The notes under the pieces are model-generated. The model did not search any database and was not told the DNA's origin. It worked only from the letters and a program-made list of their open reading frames with translations. Below are positions 14,625-15,157 of a DNA stretch of 15,157 bases, one piece after another (the stretch's first letter is position 1; every line of letters starts with the position of its first letter). The translations under genes and the position numbers were made by a program. The DNA is taken from NCBI RefSeq assembly GCF_000701705.1, contig NZ_JNJP01000083.1:1-15157 (forward strand), read 5' to 3'. The stretch is from Bilophila wadsworthia ATCC 49260. Its GTDB lineage: Bacteria; Desulfobacterota; Desulfovibrionia; Desulfovibrionales; Desulfovibrionaceae.

Positions 14625-14711
14625 ATGCCCCCGATCACCCGCCTCGAAATCTGGATGTGCGGCTATGTGCTCGGCATCGTGACGATGCTCATCAGGGAAA
14701 TGGGAATGTAG
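14625..14711 (+). CDS. Tiny hydrophobic phage-type ORF
   Basis: A 28-codon ORF begins 2 bp after the antirepressor stop and ends 7 bp before a terminator-like hairpin. The product (MPPITRLEIWMCGYVLGIVT, then MLIREMGM) has one short hydrophobic stretch that could cross or touch the membrane. The ribosome site is weak, so expression would depend on coupling to the upstream frame. I do not recognise it; it may be chance. Confidence 0.3.
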   Translation: MPPITRLEIWMCGYVLGIVTMLIREMGM

Positions 14712-14718
14712 ACGGATG

Positions 14719-14740
14719 GCCCCCGGAAACGGGGGCTTTT
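14719..14740 (+). terminator. Compact terminator-like hairpin
   Basis: GCCCCCG (14719-14725) pairs perfectly with CGGGGGC (14730-14736) around a GAAA tetraloop and is followed by TTTT (14737-14740). It sits between two small ORFs, 16 bp before the next start, and would act as an intrinsic terminator or a processing site in the phage transcript. Confidence 0.7.
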
Positions 14741-14756
14741 ACATAAGGGGCACGGA

Positions 14757-14954
14757 ATGTTGGAACAGGAAAAGCCACGCCGGACGATTGCGGAGCGCAT
14801 CAGGAAGAAGGAACCGAAGCCGAAGAAGGCGAAGACGCCGAAGAAACGGGAAAGCTACCGGGTGGAGGCCGAACCGGGGGAATCGCGGATCATGCAGTGC
14901 CCGCGCCCCATGCTGGTGACGGCCCCGGCATGGCTGGCGGAATGGTTCAGGTAA
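14757..14954 (+). CDS. Small basic protein of unknown function (phage-type)
   Basis: A 65-residue ORF with AAGGGG (14745-14750) 6 bp before the ATG. The first half is very rich in Lys, Arg and Glu (EKPRRTIAERIRKKEPKPKK and onwards), probably disordered or coiled and able to bind nucleic acid. The second half ends LVTAPAWLAEWFR. It is bracketed by hairpins at 14719-14740 and 14963-14982, typical of single small cassettes in phage early or accessory regions. No family is recognised. Confidence 0.6.
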   Translation: MLEQEKPRRTIAERIRKKEPKPKKAKTPKKRESYRVEAEPGESRIMQCPRPMLVTAPAWLAEWFR

Positions 14955-14962
14955 CAGACAAG

Positions 14963-14986
14963 GCCGGGGTGGATCCCCCGGCTTCT
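14963..14986 (+). terminator. Terminator-like hairpin before the ASCH gene
   Basis: GCCGGGG (14963-14969) pairs with CCCCGGC (14976-14982) around a 6-nt loop, followed by TTCT. It resembles the hairpin at 14719-14740 in size and placement, 8 bp after the stop of the preceding small ORF. The weak T-run makes full termination uncertain. Confidence 0.55.
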
Positions 14987-15000
14987 CATCGGAGTGAGTT

Positions 15001-15157
15001 ATGGAAATGAAAGCCTTGTCAGTGCGCCGGCCGTTCGCGTCGCAGATCGTCATCGGGGAAAAGACCATCGAATGGAGGTCAAAACCGTTCAACTGGCGCG
15101 GCCCTCTGGTCATCTGTGCCTCGAAAAGCGCGATCATCGAACTGGACAACGGGAAAC
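15001..15157 (+). CDS. ASCH-domain protein, N-terminal part (runs off window)
   Basis: The ORF starts at ATG 15001 with GGAG (14991-14994) 6 bp upstream and is open to the window edge, giving 52 residues. The pattern ALSVRRPFASQIVIGEKTIE, then WRSKPFNWRGPLVICASK, is the start of an ASCH domain, a PUA-like beta-barrel fold thought to bind RNA or modified nucleic acid. Phages and prophages often carry such small ASCH genes. Function in this element is unknown. Confidence 0.8.
   Translation, partial: MEMKALSVRRPFASQIVIGEKTIEWRSKPFNWRGPLVICASKSAIIELDNGK

Noticed and set aside
1..15157. Transposon-linked (Tn7-like) I-F3 system or insertion sequences
   Set aside because: cas1, Cas2-3 and full-length Cas8f are present and no tns or transposase gene is visible, so this is an ordinary nuclease-competent I-F type.

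Overview
This window looks like the chromosome of an anaerobic delta-proteobacterium (Desulfobacterota), most likely a member of the Desulfovibrionaceae such as Bilophila. The clues are high-GC coding DNA, a respiratory nitrate reductase operon, G/C-rich hairpin spacers with TTTCTGAAGAAAG-type tips, and strong GGAGG ribosome sites. The genus is inference; no rRNA or tRNA gene is present to confirm it.

Region 1 (1-4370, + strand) is the distal part of a nar operon. narH (iron-sulfur beta subunit), narJ (maturation chaperone) and narI (cytochrome b gamma subunit) are followed, with a 14-bp overlap, by a TDT/SLAC1-TehA-type membrane channel. narG should lie just left of the window. The spacers before narH and between narJ and narI are unusually long and hold strong hairpins. 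The narJ-narI spacer also holds a tandem AT-rich repeat.

Region 2 (about 4370-4753) is non-coding. It holds the end-of-operon hairpin, a perfect 18-bp palindrome and a strong bidirectional terminator that separates the nar operon from the CRISPR locus.

Region 3 (4754-13572) is a complete-looking type I-F CRISPR-Cas system. The cas genes are on the minus strand in the order cas2-3, cas8f (csy1), cas5f (csy2), cas7f (csy3), cas6f (csy4), cas1. Most junctions are ATGA overlaps, so this is one transcript. Array 1 (7 repeats, 6 spacers) lies directly downstream of cas1 in the same direction. Array 2 (3 repeats, 2 spacers) diverges from the cas2-3 start. Both arrays have 28-bp repeats and 32-bp spacers, and their repeats differ by one fixed base. 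The two leaders share a short conserved block ending CTCTA at the first repeat. Placing cas1 last departs from the usual I-F order, where cas1 is first.

Region 4 (13573-15157, + strand) looks like the early region of a prophage or phage remnant. It holds a Rha/ORF6C-type antirepressor gene broken by an in-frame TGA and a one-base frameshift, two tiny ORFs separated by terminator-like hairpins, and the start of an ASCH-domain gene that runs off the window.

I found no overtly new protein system. The most interesting points are the arrangement of the I-F locus (cas1 last, two outward-facing arrays, shared leader motif, a leader-like spacer end), the SLAC1-type channel ending the nar operon, and the regulatory structures in the intergenic regions.
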